From the IMG/VR virus record IMGVR_UViG_3300003321_000368, positions 1-43,111 of that record: DNA of 43,111 bases. One strand, given 5' to 3'. The translations under genes were made by a program, and so were the position numbers. Every line of letters begins with the position of its first letter. The stretch's first letter is position 1. Below, in pieces: positions 7,318-14,255 of the stretch. The notes beneath the pieces were generated by a model. The model was given only the letters and a program-made list of their open reading frames with translations, was not told the DNA's origin and did no database searches. The stretch is from a virus.

Positions 7318-7342
7318 TCGCAGAATTTGCAACGCCTCTAAT
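7318..7342 (+). promoter_or_regulatory. Cassette promoter P9 (drives non-coding unit)
   Basis: TCGC at 7318, TCTAAT at 7337 (19 nt). No SD or start codon follows in the expected place. Confidence 0.6.
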
Positions 7343-7348
7343 GAGAAG

Positions 7349-7445
7349 TATTAGTTCCCACTCGATTGTGGGATTGAATGGTATGCAACCAGGTGACACT
7401 GGAGCGCTGACCCAGCTAATTGAAATGAGAAAATCAGCTTCTCTT
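7349..7445 (+). ncRNA. Candidate small structured RNA
   Basis: About 100 nt between P9 and P10. A closing helix ATTAG (7350) / CTAAT (7416) encloses a perfect 6-bp hairpin TCCCAC/GTGGGA (7356-7373) and CCAG/CTGG (7389-7402). No RBS is near any start codon; the open frame that crosses this part also crosses two promoters and is not credible. Function unknown. Confidence 0.45.
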
Positions 7446-7462
7446 AACTTTTGGCTGAGACC

Positions 7463-7487
7463 TCGCAAAAAAATCTTGGCCTATAAT
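7463..7487 (+). promoter_or_regulatory. Cassette promoter P10
   Basis: TCGC at 7463, TATAAT at 7482 (19 nt). The start codon of the next gene is 95 nt away, past a terminator-like hairpin. Confidence 0.7.
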
Positions 7488-7494
7488 AGGAGAA

Positions 7495-7549
7495 GGTAGT
7501 AGTCTACCCTGCCACCCTATAAGGGGCCGCGCAGCTCCTTTATATTTCT
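7495..7549 (+). promoter_or_regulatory. Leader with hairpin and attenuator-like terminator
   Basis: The P10 transcript begins with GGTAG/CTACC around TAGT (7495-7508), then a 7-bp stem AAGGGGC (7521) / GCTCCTT (7534) followed by TATATTTCT. Either this is a ~60-nt RNA ended by an intrinsic terminator, or the hairpin attenuates reading into the 7582 operon. The sequence does not decide between them. Confidence 0.5.
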
Positions 7550-7581
7550 GTCCATGCTAGAAGAGCTAAGGAGATCCCAAC

Positions 7582-7962
7582 ATGAACGAGCAAGACATGC
7601 AGTCCCTCTTTGTTGATCGCGATTACGTCATGAACCCCGAGGACGACGACCTGTTGTTCGACGGAACGGAGCTCAGGCCGGGAATGATTGTGCTAGTTGA
7701 GTCGTCCCTCATGAAGGCCGACATTGACGGGTTCGACAACAAGTACGACCGGAAGCGCATCTTGGAGTGCAACCGGTGGTGCGAGGTAGTTCGAGTGGAA
7801 ATCGAGCCTCGATTCCAGGAAGACGAAGCCGGGCGAACAATTCCGAGCTCGCCTCTTGTAAAGTTCCTCGCCCGTTACCCGGACGGAACTCTGGCGAAGC
7901 GCACGTACGACGCTTCGTATGCCTGGTATGTCAAGAAGTTCTCAATTCCACAGGAGTCATGA
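7582..7962 (+). CDS. Hypothetical acidic protein
   Basis: 126 residues, start after AAGGAG with CCCAAC directly before the ATG. The N-terminus is acidic (NPEDDDLLFDGTELRPGMIVLV), the middle suggests a small beta-barrel (CNRWCEVVRVEIEPRF, LVKFLARYPDGTLAKRTYD). No family recognised. It heads a short operon whose members overlap by 4 bases or share start/stop bases. Confidence 0.6.
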   Translation: MNEQDMQSLFVDRDYVMNPEDDDLLFDGTELRPGMIVLVESSLMKADIDGFDNKYDRKRILECNRWCEVVRVEIEPRFQEDEAGRTIPSSPLVKFLARYPDGTLAKRTYDASYAWYVKKFSIPQES

Positions 7963-8129
7963 TGCAACTCGCAACTCTCATCATCGCAACTACCAGCTTG
8001 GTAGTTTCCACGACCACGCTTGTGGTCATCCTTGTCGGAGCCAAGCGAGCCCAGACGATGGTTGCCGACACTGTCCAGACGGTCGAAGGCCGAATCAACT
8101 CGTTCAAGCAAGCGGTGGCTGATCTCTGA
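7959..8129 (+). CDS. Tiny single-pass membrane protein
   Basis: 56 residues; ATGATG double start after AGGAG at 7952, so 7959 or 7962 may be used. A long hydrophobic helix (residues 5-27, TTSLVVSTTTLVVILVGA) is followed by a helical, hydrophilic tail (RAQTMVADTVQTVEGRINS). It overlaps the upstream gene's last codons and shares an A with the next start. Unknown function. Confidence 0.6.
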   Translation: MMQLATLIIATTSLVVSTTTLVVILVGAKRAQTMVADTVQTVEGRINSFKQAVADL

Positions 8130-8290
8130 TGACCAAGTACATCTTCATCGAGCAAGCACCCAAGCAGTATGGGTGTCTCGCGTTTCTGTTCGACGTCTTC
8201 ATGTGCTTGATCACAGCCGCCATCTTTGGCGGCTTCCCGGTTTGGCTCATCTGGATATTTGTCAGGGAGATGCGAAAGGCAAGAAGGTGA
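8129..8290 (+). CDS. Tiny membrane protein (53 aa)
   Basis: ATG overlaps the previous stop (TGATG). Begins MTKYIFIEQAPKQYG, then a long hydrophobic span (CLAFLFDVFMCLITAAIFGG, FPVWLIWIFV) and a basic end (REMRKARR). Probably one long or two short membrane helices with the C-terminus inside. No family recognised. Confidence 0.55.
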   Translation: MTKYIFIEQAPKQYGCLAFLFDVFMCLITAAIFGGFPVWLIWIFVREMRKARR

Positions 8291-8397
8291 TTGAACTCAT
8301 CAATGAGATCCTTCAGTGGATCGCGATCGGAACGCTGGCCTACCCCAAGGTTCGCCAGTTTGTGCAGGACTTCAGAGAAGAAGAGGATTACCAGTGA
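8287..8397 (+). CDS. Tiny hypothetical protein (36 aa)
   Basis: GTG start overlapping the upstream stop, ending with a 4-base overlap into the DUF6353-like gene. The peptide is MIELINEILQWIAIGTLAYP then KVRQFVQDFREEEDYQ, an amphipathic helix with an acidic tail. Its only support is the unbroken chain of overlaps in which it sits. Confidence 0.45.
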   Translation: MIELINEILQWIAIGTLAYPKVRQFVQDFREEEDYQ

Positions 8398-9155
8398 ATC
8401 TCAAGCACATCACCAAGGACGTGGGGAAGTTCGTAGCCAAGGAATCGCCACAGATTCTCACGGTTCTGGGTGTTGCCGGGATCGGCGTCACCACCTACCT
8501 CACCGTCAAGGCAACATGGAAGGCCGCACGACAGATCCAGCACGAAGAGATCGTCGCCAAGGTCGAGAGCGGAAACCAGACATTCGAGTTCACCCGCAAG
8601 GCCGTGATCGAGAAGACGTGGAAGTACTACGTGCCTGCTGCAACGACCGGGGTAATGACGGTCGTCTGCATCGTGGCTGCGAACCGAGTTCAGGCTCGGC
8701 GGCTCGCCGCACTGGCCGCAGCATACGGAGTTCTCTCCGGAGACTTCGATGAGTTCCGCGACAAGGCTGCCGAGCAGCTTGGGCTCAAGAAGATGGACGA
8801 GATCAACCACGACATCGCCAAGAAGAAGATCAAGGAGAGCGATCTGCCCGCCGGATACATCACTCCGGAGGGGAAGTCATGGTTCAAGGACGCCACGACC
8901 AACAAGGTCTTCCTGTCAACACAGGAGGAGGTCAAGAGGGCCATGAATTTCGTCAATTTCGAGGCCAACAATCAACGTGGAACGTCCCTCAACACGTTTT
9001 ACGACGAGCTCGGACTCGAGAACACGAGCATCGGGAACATCCTCGGGTGGCGATCGGGAACTCAGTGTGATCTGGTGCTCACGCCGGTGCTGCTCGATAA
9101 CGGAACTGCGGTGACGTTGATCGACTTCACGAAGGACCCGGTGCCGGATTTCTGA
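8394..9155 (+). CDS. DUF6353-like membrane protein, copy 1
   Basis: 253 residues from a GTG that overlaps the upstream stop. Two membrane segments (about residues 22-38 and 82-98) frame a charged stretch with EEIVAKVESG. The C-terminal half is soluble, with EFRDKAAEQLGL and LNTFYDELGLENTSIGNILGW. The layout matches a family of uncharacterised actinophage proteins that I recall as DUF6353. The 292-residue product at 12033 is a paralogue: the same SPxIL-V-GV start, second helix, then a conserved AA-YGVLSGDFDEFR / ALTGAYVSLQQFLDGYR segment. The C-terminus probably faces the cytoplasm. Role unknown. Confidence 0.6.
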   Translation: MNLKHITKDVGKFVAKESPQILTVLGVAGIGVTTYLTVKATWKAARQIQHEEIVAKVESGNQTFEFTRKAVIEKTWKYYVPAATTGVMTVVCIVAANRVQARRLAALAAAYGVLSGDFDEFRDKAAEQLGLKKMDEINHDIAKKKIKESDLPAGYITPEGKSWFKDATTNKVFLSTQEEVKRAMNFVNFEANNQRGTSLNTFYDELGLENTSIGNILGWRSGTQCDLVLTPVLLDNGTAVTLIDFTKDPVPDF

Positions 9156-9157
9156 AG

Positions 9158-9226
9158 AGCAGTCAAAGAGAGTCATCATTGTGGTTTCTCGAGCCTCGAG
9201 GAATGCTTGACTGCTTCTTTGACTGC
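9158..9226 (+). repeat. Two mutually exclusive inverted-repeat pairings
   Basis: GCAGTCAAAGA (9159-9169) is perfectly complementary to TCTTTGACTGC (9216-9226), while AGCAGTCAA (9158-9166) is equally complementary to TTGACTGCT (9207-9215). Only one can form at a time. An inner CTCGAG-CTCGAG hairpin (9188-9200) lies between. It is at the end of the operon and just before P11. Confidence 0.65.
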
Positions 9227-9233
9227 GGGTAAG

Positions 9234-9258
9234 TCGCGAGAATTACACGGTACATAAT
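9234..9258 (+). promoter_or_regulatory. Cassette promoter P11
   Basis: TCGC at 9234, CATAAT at 9253 (19 nt). The leader is diverged and lacks CCCAAC. The ATG inside the box (9257) is in frame with the gene but is not the start. Confidence 0.65.
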
Positions 9259-9292
9259 GAACGGAAACCTGTTCCCAAGAAAGAAGGCAAAC

Positions 9293-9502
9293 ATGTCCAC
9301 GATCCACGACCCAGTGGTCGTCGAGACCCCGAAGCCCTCGCTCAGGGAGCGCCTCGTCACCAAGAAGAACGCCAAGCGCGCCGCCATCGCCGGCGGTGCC
9401 GTCGCAGCGCTCCTCTACGTGAAGAAGCGCCTCAACGCGAGCGGTTCGGCGTCCGTCGACCTCCACGTCGAGACCGACGACACGAACACCAACGACAACT
9501 GA
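9293..9502 (+). CDS. Small hypothetical protein, Ala-rich
   Basis: 69 residues from the ATG after AAGAAGG. A basic region (RERLVTKKNAKRA) precedes a hydrophobic Ala/Gly segment (AAIAGGAVAALLYVKK), then an acidic Thr/Asp/Asn-rich tail (VETDDTNTNDN). This looks like a short single-pass or membrane-associated protein. No family recognised. Confidence 0.6.
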   Translation: MSTIHDPVVVETPKPSLRERLVTKKNAKRAAIAGGAVAALLYVKKRLNASGSASVDLHVETDDTNTNDN

Positions 9503-9517
9503 ACAGATCCCCAGACC

Positions 9518-9556
9518 GAGAGGCCCAATGACCCCATGCATTGGGTCTCTCTTTCT
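9518..9556 (+). terminator. Intrinsic terminator
   Basis: GAGA..CCCAATG (9518-9530) pairs with CATTGGG..TCTC (9539-9549), followed by TCTTTCTCTC. It separates gene 9293 from gene 9570, which has no cassette promoter of its own. Confidence 0.75.
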
Positions 9557-9569
9557 CTCTAGGAGAACC

Positions 9570-9773
9570 ATGCTCAGATACAAGGTCTTTCGACAAGCCG
9601 CGAACGAAGAGTTCGTTGAGATCGCGCAGACCACCTACCTCGAGGACGCTGAAGCCGTTTATGGTCGCTGGCACTCCGCCATGATCACAGACACAAGCGG
9701 TGAAGTCCTGCAAACCAAGAATCTCGAATCACAAGAGCAGGAAATGCTCTTCGGAAAGGAAGCACATGCTTAA
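9570..9773 (+). CDS. Small hypothetical protein
   Basis: 67 residues after TAGGAG. MLRYKVFRQAANEEFVEIAQ, then TTYLEDAEAVYGRWH and MITDTSGEVLQTKN, read like a small alpha/beta fold. The last 8 bases overlap the next gene, suggesting coupling. No promoter is visible nearby, so it is probably reached by read-through past the terminator at 9518. Confidence 0.55.
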   Translation: MLRYKVFRQAANEEFVEIAQTTYLEDAEAVYGRWHSAMITDTSGEVLQTKNLESQEQEMLFGKEAHA

Positions 9774-10530
9774 GCAGCACATCCAGTGGGAGGGTTTCGA
9801 CGGCAAGCCCATGAACCGTACGCTGTTCTTCAACCTGACGCGGTTCGAAGTCGCCCACGACATGGAGCTGGAGGCACTGGAGGCGAGGTTCAAGGCTTTC
9901 CAGGAAAATGTCATCGGGGAGAACCCGGATCCTGAGCGCAAGATGACTCCTCCGGAGATTCGGGAGATGCTCGACATCGTCAAGATCCTTGTCAAGCACG
10001 CCTACGGAATCCAGGAGCACGGTCCGGACGGTCTCGAGTTCCGCAAGAGCAACGAGATCTGGGATCGTTTCGTTGCCACAGGCGCGTTCGATGCGTTCAT
10101 CTGGTACCTCTTCGAGGATCCGAATCGCGCAAACAAGTTCATGGAGGGCATCTGGCCGAAGGAGATGCAGGAGGCTGCTGCGAAGATCCGGGCAGAGCGC
10201 CCGGATATTCATCCAGTACCTGACGTTGAAACCGAGGGATTCCCTCCTGGAAAGATTCTCTCAGAGCCTCCGGTCTATCCGGGCGATGACGGCATCCCGT
10301 CGATCGAAGGACCCGTCGCAACCGTTACCACGCTTCCGGAGAAGCCTGAGAAGAAGCAGTGGGATGATTACAGCGAAGACGAGCTTCTTCAGATGGATCG
10401 GAACCAGTTCGAGACGCTCTTTGCTGAGGGCCGGCAGGGCAACAACGTTCCGAAGATGCTTCTGAACATCCGTCAGAAGCGCAAGCTTGCGGAGGGGGCA
10501 GAAGATAGCCCGGGGGGTACGACCGAGTAA
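9766..10530 (+). CDS. Tail assembly chaperone-like protein, displaced from tail module
   Basis: 254 residues. Residues 1-135 fit the tail assembly chaperone pattern of Gram-positive phages: IQWEGFDGKP, LFFNLTRFEV near the start, then LDIVKILVKHAYG, FRKSNEIWDRFVATGAFDAF, LFEDPNRANKFMEGIWP. The C-terminal part is Pro-rich and low-complexity (PVPDVETEG, GPVATVTTLPEKPEKK), then helical (YSEDELLQMDRNQFETLF, VPKMLLNIRQKRK). Such proteins normally lie directly upstream of the tape measure gene and bind it; here the gene is 7.8 kb downstream of that gene's end. It may be an additional or relocated copy. I see no obvious slippery site for a -1 frameshift at its end. Confidence 0.55.
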   Translation: MLKQHIQWEGFDGKPMNRTLFFNLTRFEVAHDMELEALEARFKAFQENVIGENPDPERKMTPPEIREMLDIVKILVKHAYGIQEHGPDGLEFRKSNEIWDRFVATGAFDAFIWYLFEDPNRANKFMEGIWPKEMQEAAAKIRAERPDIHPVPDVETEGFPPGKILSEPPVYPGDDGIPSIEGPVATVTTLPEKPEKKQWDDYSEDELLQMDRNQFETLFAEGRQGNNVPKMLLNIRQKRKLAEGAEDSPGGTTE

Positions 10531-10543
10531 TCGGTCTATATTT
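10521..10543 (+). terminator. Intrinsic terminator overlapping the stop codon
   Basis: GACCGA/TCGGTC around GTAA, followed by TATATTT. The TAA stop of the preceding gene sits in the loop and 3' stem. Confidence 0.7.
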
Positions 10544-10547
10544 GCGG

Positions 10548-10594
10548 GGCGGGAAGTTAACAGGCTGGATTGGGGTCTCGCCGTACTTCCCGCC
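10548..10594 (+). terminator. Second hairpin upstream of P12
   Basis: Perfect 10-bp inverted repeat GGCGGGAAGT (10548) / ACTTCCCGCC (10585) with a 27-nt loop; its last base touches the TCGC of P12. No T-tract follows, so it may be a regulatory or insulating hairpin instead of a terminator. Confidence 0.5.
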
Positions 10595-10619
10595 TCGCAA
10601 ACGAAACACGGCCTCTAAT
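10595..10619 (+). promoter_or_regulatory. Cassette promoter P12
   Basis: TCGC at 10595, TCTAAT at 10614 (19 nt); GAACCCACCGAAAGG follows. Confidence 0.7.
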
Positions 10620-10641
10620 GAACCCACCGAAAGGAACCGCA

Positions 10642-10851
10642 ATGCAGATCAACATCAATGCCGACAAGATCAAGTCCGACTTGAGGAAGGCTTGGGAAGA
10701 GAACACCGCTCTGTGTTTGCTCGCAGGAGCCACCGCACTCTCAGGAGTCGCGAAGCTCATGAACGCGAACACGCAGCGGAAGTACGCCAAGATCCACAAG
10801 AAGGAAGTTGACCGTCGCATCAAGGCCGATCGCAAGGCACTCAAGCGGTGA
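10642..10851 (+). CDS. Small basic protein with hydrophobic helix
   Basis: 69 residues. Start MQININADKIKSDLRKAWEE; a helix NTALCLLAGATALSGVAKLM (about 21-40) and a strongly basic end (KKEVDRRIKADRKALKR). Probably membrane-associated with a cytoplasmic basic tail. The GAAAGG site is 9 nt upstream of the ATG. Confidence 0.6.
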   Translation: MQININADKIKSDLRKAWEENTALCLLAGATALSGVAKLMNANTQRKYAKIHKKEVDRRIKADRKALKR

Positions 10852-10856
10852 ACCAG

Positions 10857-10886
10857 AGAGAGCTCTAGAAATAGGGCTCTCTTCTT
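10857..10886 (+). terminator. Intrinsic terminator
   Basis: AGAGAGC (10857) / GCTCTCT (10876), then TCTTT, abutting P13. Confidence 0.75.
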
Positions 10887-10911
10887 TCGCGCGAAATTCC
10901 TGGTGTTTAAT
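10887..10911 (+). promoter_or_regulatory. Cassette promoter P13
   Basis: TCGC at 10887, TTTAAT at 10906 (19 nt); leader AGAACGCCGACAGAAAGG. Confidence 0.65.
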
Positions 10912-10936
10912 AGAACGCCGACAGAAAGGACGCCCC

Positions 10937-11095
10937 GTGCAAAACAAGAAGCTCGAAAAGCTTCTCGTCAAGGGAGCGATCGGAGGCTGCATCACGTTCT
11001 TGCTAGGCTTGACCTACAAGTTCGGACAGCAGCTCGACGCTGACATCGACGAGAAGTACGAGAAGGAACACGGAGTTCCGAAGACTCTGTTCTGA
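10937..11095 (+). CDS. Tiny membrane protein (52 aa)
   Basis: GTG start 9 nt after AGAAAGG. After a basic N-terminus (QNKKLEKLLVKG) one hydrophobic helix (AIGGCITFLLGLTYKFG) is followed by an acidic/basic tail (DADIDEKYEKEHG). Single-pass topology likely. No family recognised. Confidence 0.6.
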   Translation: MQNKKLEKLLVKGAIGGCITFLLGLTYKFGQQLDADIDEKYEKEHGVPKTLF

Positions 11096-11102
11096 CCATT
11101 TG

Positions 11103-11134
11103 CTGGGAGCCCAAGACCTGGGCTCTCAGTTTCT
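11103..11134 (+). terminator. Intrinsic terminator
   Basis: 10-bp stem CTGGGAGCCC/GGGCTCTCAG (one G-T pair), 7-nt loop, TTTCTG. It ends the first cassette array; the next gene has AAGGAG but no cassette promoter. Confidence 0.8.
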
Positions 11135-11149
11135 GCCCAAGGAGAAAGC

Positions 11150-11767
11150 ATGACCGAGCAGTTCCCATCTCAGAGCCACAAGAGTCGTGAGTCGAGAGTG
11201 GTCGAGCCGGTAGTCACGAACCCGGGCCGCATTCGTGAAGCCCCGACTGGTCGACGAATCCGGGACACGATATTCCAAGGAAGCGCTCGGAGTGTGTGGA
11301 CGAGCATGATCTGGGACACGTTCTTCCCAAACATTCGCGATAACATCCAAGACACGATCCACAAGGGTGTTGACGTATTGTTTGGTGGATATACCGACTC
11401 AAGAATTCACAATCGCTACAGAGGAAATTACCGATCGAGCGCGATCAGTAGACACAACCCCGACAGAGCTCTTGGCCGAACTTCTGAGAGTCGACAGATC
11501 GAGCAGAAGCCTCGGTTTGACGGGGACACAAGCGTTATCGAGCTTGATTCTCGTGTCGAAGCTCAGGAAGTCCTCAATCAGATGAATCTCCTGATTGATC
11601 AGTTCGACGTGTGTTCTATGGCAGATTTCCTTCGCCTAGTAGACATTACTCCTGAGCACACACACTACGGAATCGGGTGGGAAGAGCTTGGCGACGCGCA
11701 CGTCGTGCCGGCACGAGGATCTTTTTACCTGGCCCTTCCTGAGCCGATCAGGCTCAGCAACAAGTAG
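11150..11767 (+). CDS. Conserved phage protein of unknown function
   Basis: 205 residues. I recognise the layout from a widespread family of uncharacterised phage proteins: a disordered N-terminus, an amphipathic core with SVWTSMIWDTFFPNIRDNI and IHKGVDVLFGG, a basic disordered middle (RYRGNYRSSAISRHNPDR), and a folded C-terminus (VIELDSRVEAQEVLNQMNLL, FDVCSMADFLRLVDI, HYGIGWEEL, YLALPEPIRL). The core segment can embed in a membrane face. The family is usually found near replication genes, as here. The function is not known to me. Confidence 0.65.
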   Translation: MTEQFPSQSHKSRESRVVEPVVTNPGRIREAPTGRRIRDTIFQGSARSVWTSMIWDTFFPNIRDNIQDTIHKGVDVLFGGYTDSRIHNRYRGNYRSSAISRHNPDRALGRTSESRQIEQKPRFDGDTSVIELDSRVEAQEVLNQMNLLIDQFDVCSMADFLRLVDITPEHTHYGIGWEELGDAHVVPARGSFYLALPEPIRLSNK

Positions 11768-11775
11768 GAGATGTT

Positions 11776-12036
11776 GTGTCTCGTCCTCGATCAATTCCTG
11801 GTCCGGTGATGGATTTCACTCGAAAGATCCGAGAGATCCTCGAAAAAACGGACTGCAAGCGTCACAAGGTCCCGGAGGGAATTCCCTGCTTCCATTTACG
11901 TATGGACTCGCATGAGGGGTACTACGCCGCGATCTGCAACACCCGAGCAACCAAGATCTACAACGGGGCTCCTGCGGAGAGCAGGCTTCCGTTCAGGAGA
12001 AACCCGAACCGTGATTCCAAGAAGGAGAATCGATGA
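11776..12036 (+). CDS. Hypothetical protein with Cys/His pairs
   Basis: 86 residues from a GTG near a weak GGAGATG site. The middle has CKRHK, IPCFHLRMDSHEGYYAAICN, which could bind a metal, but the spacing fits no standard finger. The C-terminus is basic (RRNPNRDSKKENR) and overlaps the next start by 4 bases, so it is coupled to the DUF6353-like gene. The start is uncertain. Confidence 0.5.
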   Translation: MSRPRSIPGPVMDFTRKIREILEKTDCKRHKVPEGIPCFHLRMDSHEGYYAAICNTRATKIYNGAPAESRLPFRRNPNRDSKKENR

Positions 12037-12911
12037 AGTACGTTCCGAAGACGGTTAGTCGAGCAGTAGGCCGGGCCGTCCTCAAGACTCAGAAGAACTC
12101 GCCGACGATTCTCTTCGTCGCCGGCGTCACTGGTGCCGTCACGGCTACCGTGCTGGCTTGCCGTGCCACGATCAAGTCGCAGCCCGTTGTGGATCACATG
12201 AAGAAGGACCTCATCGACGTCGACGTGGTCGAATCTCGTAGGGGCATGGCTCACGAGGAAGCTCGTCAGCAGAGGGCCCACATCATGGTGAACGGCGCGC
12301 TGGAGGTGACCAAGCTCTATGCGCCGGCGATCGCTGTTGGTGCAGTTTCGATCTACTGCCTCACCAAGTCCCATCGTCAGCTCACTCAGCGAAACGCTGC
12401 CCTGACCGGAGCATACGTCTCACTCCAGCAGTTTCTGGATGGATATCGTGCTCGAGTTCGCAAGGAGGTCGGGGAGGCCAGGGAGAAGGATCTTTACCAT
12501 GCTTCGACTCCCATTGAGCTGATCGAGGAGACCGACAAGGGACACAAGAAGGTCCAGGCGTCGAGACCCACCGAGATGGGTCCATACGCCGTGATCTGGG
12601 ACGAGCGCAGTAGTGTCTTCCAGCCCAGTCACGAGTACAACGTCAGTCTCATCAAGATCACCGAGCAGCATCTCACGGACAAGCTTCGCGCCGATGGATA
12701 TTTGTTCTTGAATGATGTCTATCGGCAGTTCGATCTTCCGGTGACGCAGCACGGGCAGCTCGTGGGATGGATCATCCCCTCCGACAATAGTGACGACTTC
12801 GTGGAAATCAAGTTCACCGAAGTCTACAACTCGCAGCGGGCGCTCATGCTCGACTTCAACGTCGCCGGGCTCGTTTACCACATGCTCGACGATGGCTTGA
12901 TGAACCGATGA
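12033..12911 (+). CDS. DUF6353-like membrane protein, copy 2
   Basis: 292 residues, strong AAGGAGA before the ATG. Two membrane segments (about residues 25-44 and 95-113) flank the helical MVNGALEVTKLYAP. The middle carries ALTGAYVSLQQFLDGYRARVRKEVG, aligned by eye with the 8394 product. The C-terminal soluble part (DKLRADGYLFLNDVYRQF, FVEIKFTEVYN) is more complete than in copy 1 and is the form I recall from other phages. Together with the next two genes it forms an operon with 4- to 8-base overlaps. Unknown role at the inner membrane. Confidence 0.65.
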   Translation: MKYVPKTVSRAVGRAVLKTQKNSPTILFVAGVTGAVTATVLACRATIKSQPVVDHMKKDLIDVDVVESRRGMAHEEARQQRAHIMVNGALEVTKLYAPAIAVGAVSIYCLTKSHRQLTQRNAALTGAYVSLQQFLDGYRARVRKEVGEAREKDLYHASTPIELIEETDKGHKKVQASRPTEMGPYAVIWDERSSVFQPSHEYNVSLIKITEQHLTDKLRADGYLFLNDVYRQFDLPVTQHGQLVGWIIPSDNSDDFVEIKFTEVYNSQRALMLDFNVAGLVYHMLDDGLMNR

Positions 12912-13735
12912 AGTCCCTCGTGAAGATGGAGACCATCAATGTCAAGCTTCTTGTTCCTTCTGCGCTGACGGTTGCCGCGGCGCTAGGAGCAGGAGCCGGA
13001 TATTTGGTGGCCCTCAAGGTACTAGAGAAGAAGTTCCGAGCAATCGCGGACGAGGAGATCGCCGAAGCTCGGATCTACTACCAGAAGCTCTATCACAGGT
13101 CGCCATTGGTTATCTCTGAGGAGAAGACTGAGAATGATGGTACCGAAATGGTGCCTTTGGTCGACGAAAGTCAGGAGGCACCTCCTGGCACCTGGGATGA
13201 ATTGTCTGAGGTAGCCCAGGAGCGCATCATGACCAAGGCTATGCAGGCCATGGGCACCTACGTTGCTCCTGTGGAGGAGATGGAAGTCACTGAGAAGCGT
13301 GAAGTGACGGTTCGAAACACCTTCGCGGAGTACCAGCCTCCTGGCGAAGAGGTCCTGTCTGCGCTCTTGGCAGATCGAGATCCTTCGGAGCCCTACATCA
13401 TCACCAAGGTCGAGTACTACGAGAACGAGCCGGATCACGAGCAGAGAGCGTTCACTTGGTACGAGGGTGATTCCGTTCTGGTCGACGACCAGGAGGAGTA
13501 CAACCCCATCCAAGACGTCAACCGAGTGGTCGGCGAGGACAACCTTCTTCGTTTCGGCTACGGATCAGAAGATGAGCATGTGATTTACATCCGGAACGAG
13601 ACGGTCGATCCGCCGTTCGATCTCTGCGTAACGCGATCAACCGGTAAGTACGCCGATGAAGTCATGGGGTTCGACGACACTGAGCCGCACATCAAGCACT
13701 CACAACCAAGGAAGTTCCGCCTGAACGATGACTGA
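12908..13735 (+). CDS. Membrane-anchored conserved phage protein
   Basis: 275 residues. One N-terminal anchor (VPSALTVAAALGAGAGYLVA, about residues 16-37) is followed by helical KVLEKKFRAIADEEIAEARI, a long acidic linker, and a C-terminal beta-rich domain ending GKYADEVMGFDD then HSQPRKFR. I recall this layout (anchor, variable acidic linker, conserved C-terminus) from phages in which it follows a DUF6353-like gene, as it does here with a 4-base overlap. The two may act together at the membrane; the role is unknown. Confidence 0.6.
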   Translation: MKSLVKMETINVKLLVPSALTVAAALGAGAGYLVALKVLEKKFRAIADEEIAEARIYYQKLYHRSPLVISEEKTENDGTEMVPLVDESQEAPPGTWDELSEVAQERIMTKAMQAMGTYVAPVEEMEVTEKREVTVRNTFAEYQPPGEEVLSALLADRDPSEPYIITKVEYYENEPDHEQRAFTWYEGDSVLVDDQEEYNPIQDVNRVVGEDNLLRFGYGSEDEHVIYIRNETVDPPFDLCVTRSTGKYADEVMGFDDTEPHIKHSQPRKFRLNDD

Positions 13736-14243
13736 ACAACTTGACGCCCTCTACCTGGAGTGGCTGAAAGAACAGGTAGGGCCTCAAGAACAGGGAGTCG
13801 AACACAACCGCTTGTTGAAGCATCTCTTCGAGAGAGAGTTCGTGATGCTAGTTCCAAACGATGACAATCGTTGTGCGGACGGCATTGCTCTCCGAAAAGA
13901 GTTTCTACATTCAGGACCGATGCTCCATCCGACCCAACATTGGTTGGAGTTGGGGTGTTCGGTACTCGAGATGCTAATTGGAGTCGCTCGCCATCTCTCT
14001 TTCACGGCTGAAGGAGAGGTGGGCGAGTGGTTCTGGCATCTGATCGGGAACTTGGGCCTTACACGATTTAACGACAGACGATACCACGCAGGCCGCGTGG
14101 AAGAGATCATTGAGAGGTTGGTCTGGAGGCAGTACAGCTACGACGGAAACGGCGGGTTGTTCCCGCTTCAGCATCCTCAAGAAGATCAGCGAGAAGTGGA
14201 GCTGTGGTTCCAGATGGAGTCGTACATTCTTGAGATGAGCTAG
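13728..14243 (+). CDS. Conserved phage protein of unknown function
   Basis: 171 residues. The C-terminal half has a recognisable pattern: RFNDRRYHAGRVEEIIERLV, then WRQYSYDGNGGLFPLQHP, EDQREVELWFQMESYI. I associate it with an uncharacterised family found upstream of replication genes in Gram-positive phages. Soluble, mostly helical, Trp-rich. It overlaps the preceding gene by 8 bases and is separated by 12 bases and a strong AAGGGAGGTGAG site from the replication gene. Confidence 0.6.
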   Translation: MTEQLDALYLEWLKEQVGPQEQGVEHNRLLKHLFEREFVMLVPNDDNRCADGIALRKEFLHSGPMLHPTQHWLELGCSVLEMLIGVARHLSFTAEGEVGEWFWHLIGNLGLTRFNDRRYHAGRVEEIIERLVWRQYSYDGNGGLFPLQHPQEDQREVELWFQMESYILEMS

Positions 14244-14255
14244 AAGGGAGGTGAG

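Noticed and set aside
7296-7499. 67-residue open frame across the non-coding cluster.
   Set aside because: It starts without an SD and crosses two promoter elements and several stems.
9257-9292. Starts at ATG within -10 boxes (for example 9257, 5489, 6046).
   Set aside because: These ATGs lie inside or upstream of the promoter and cannot be in the mRNA; downstream ATGs have good SD sites.
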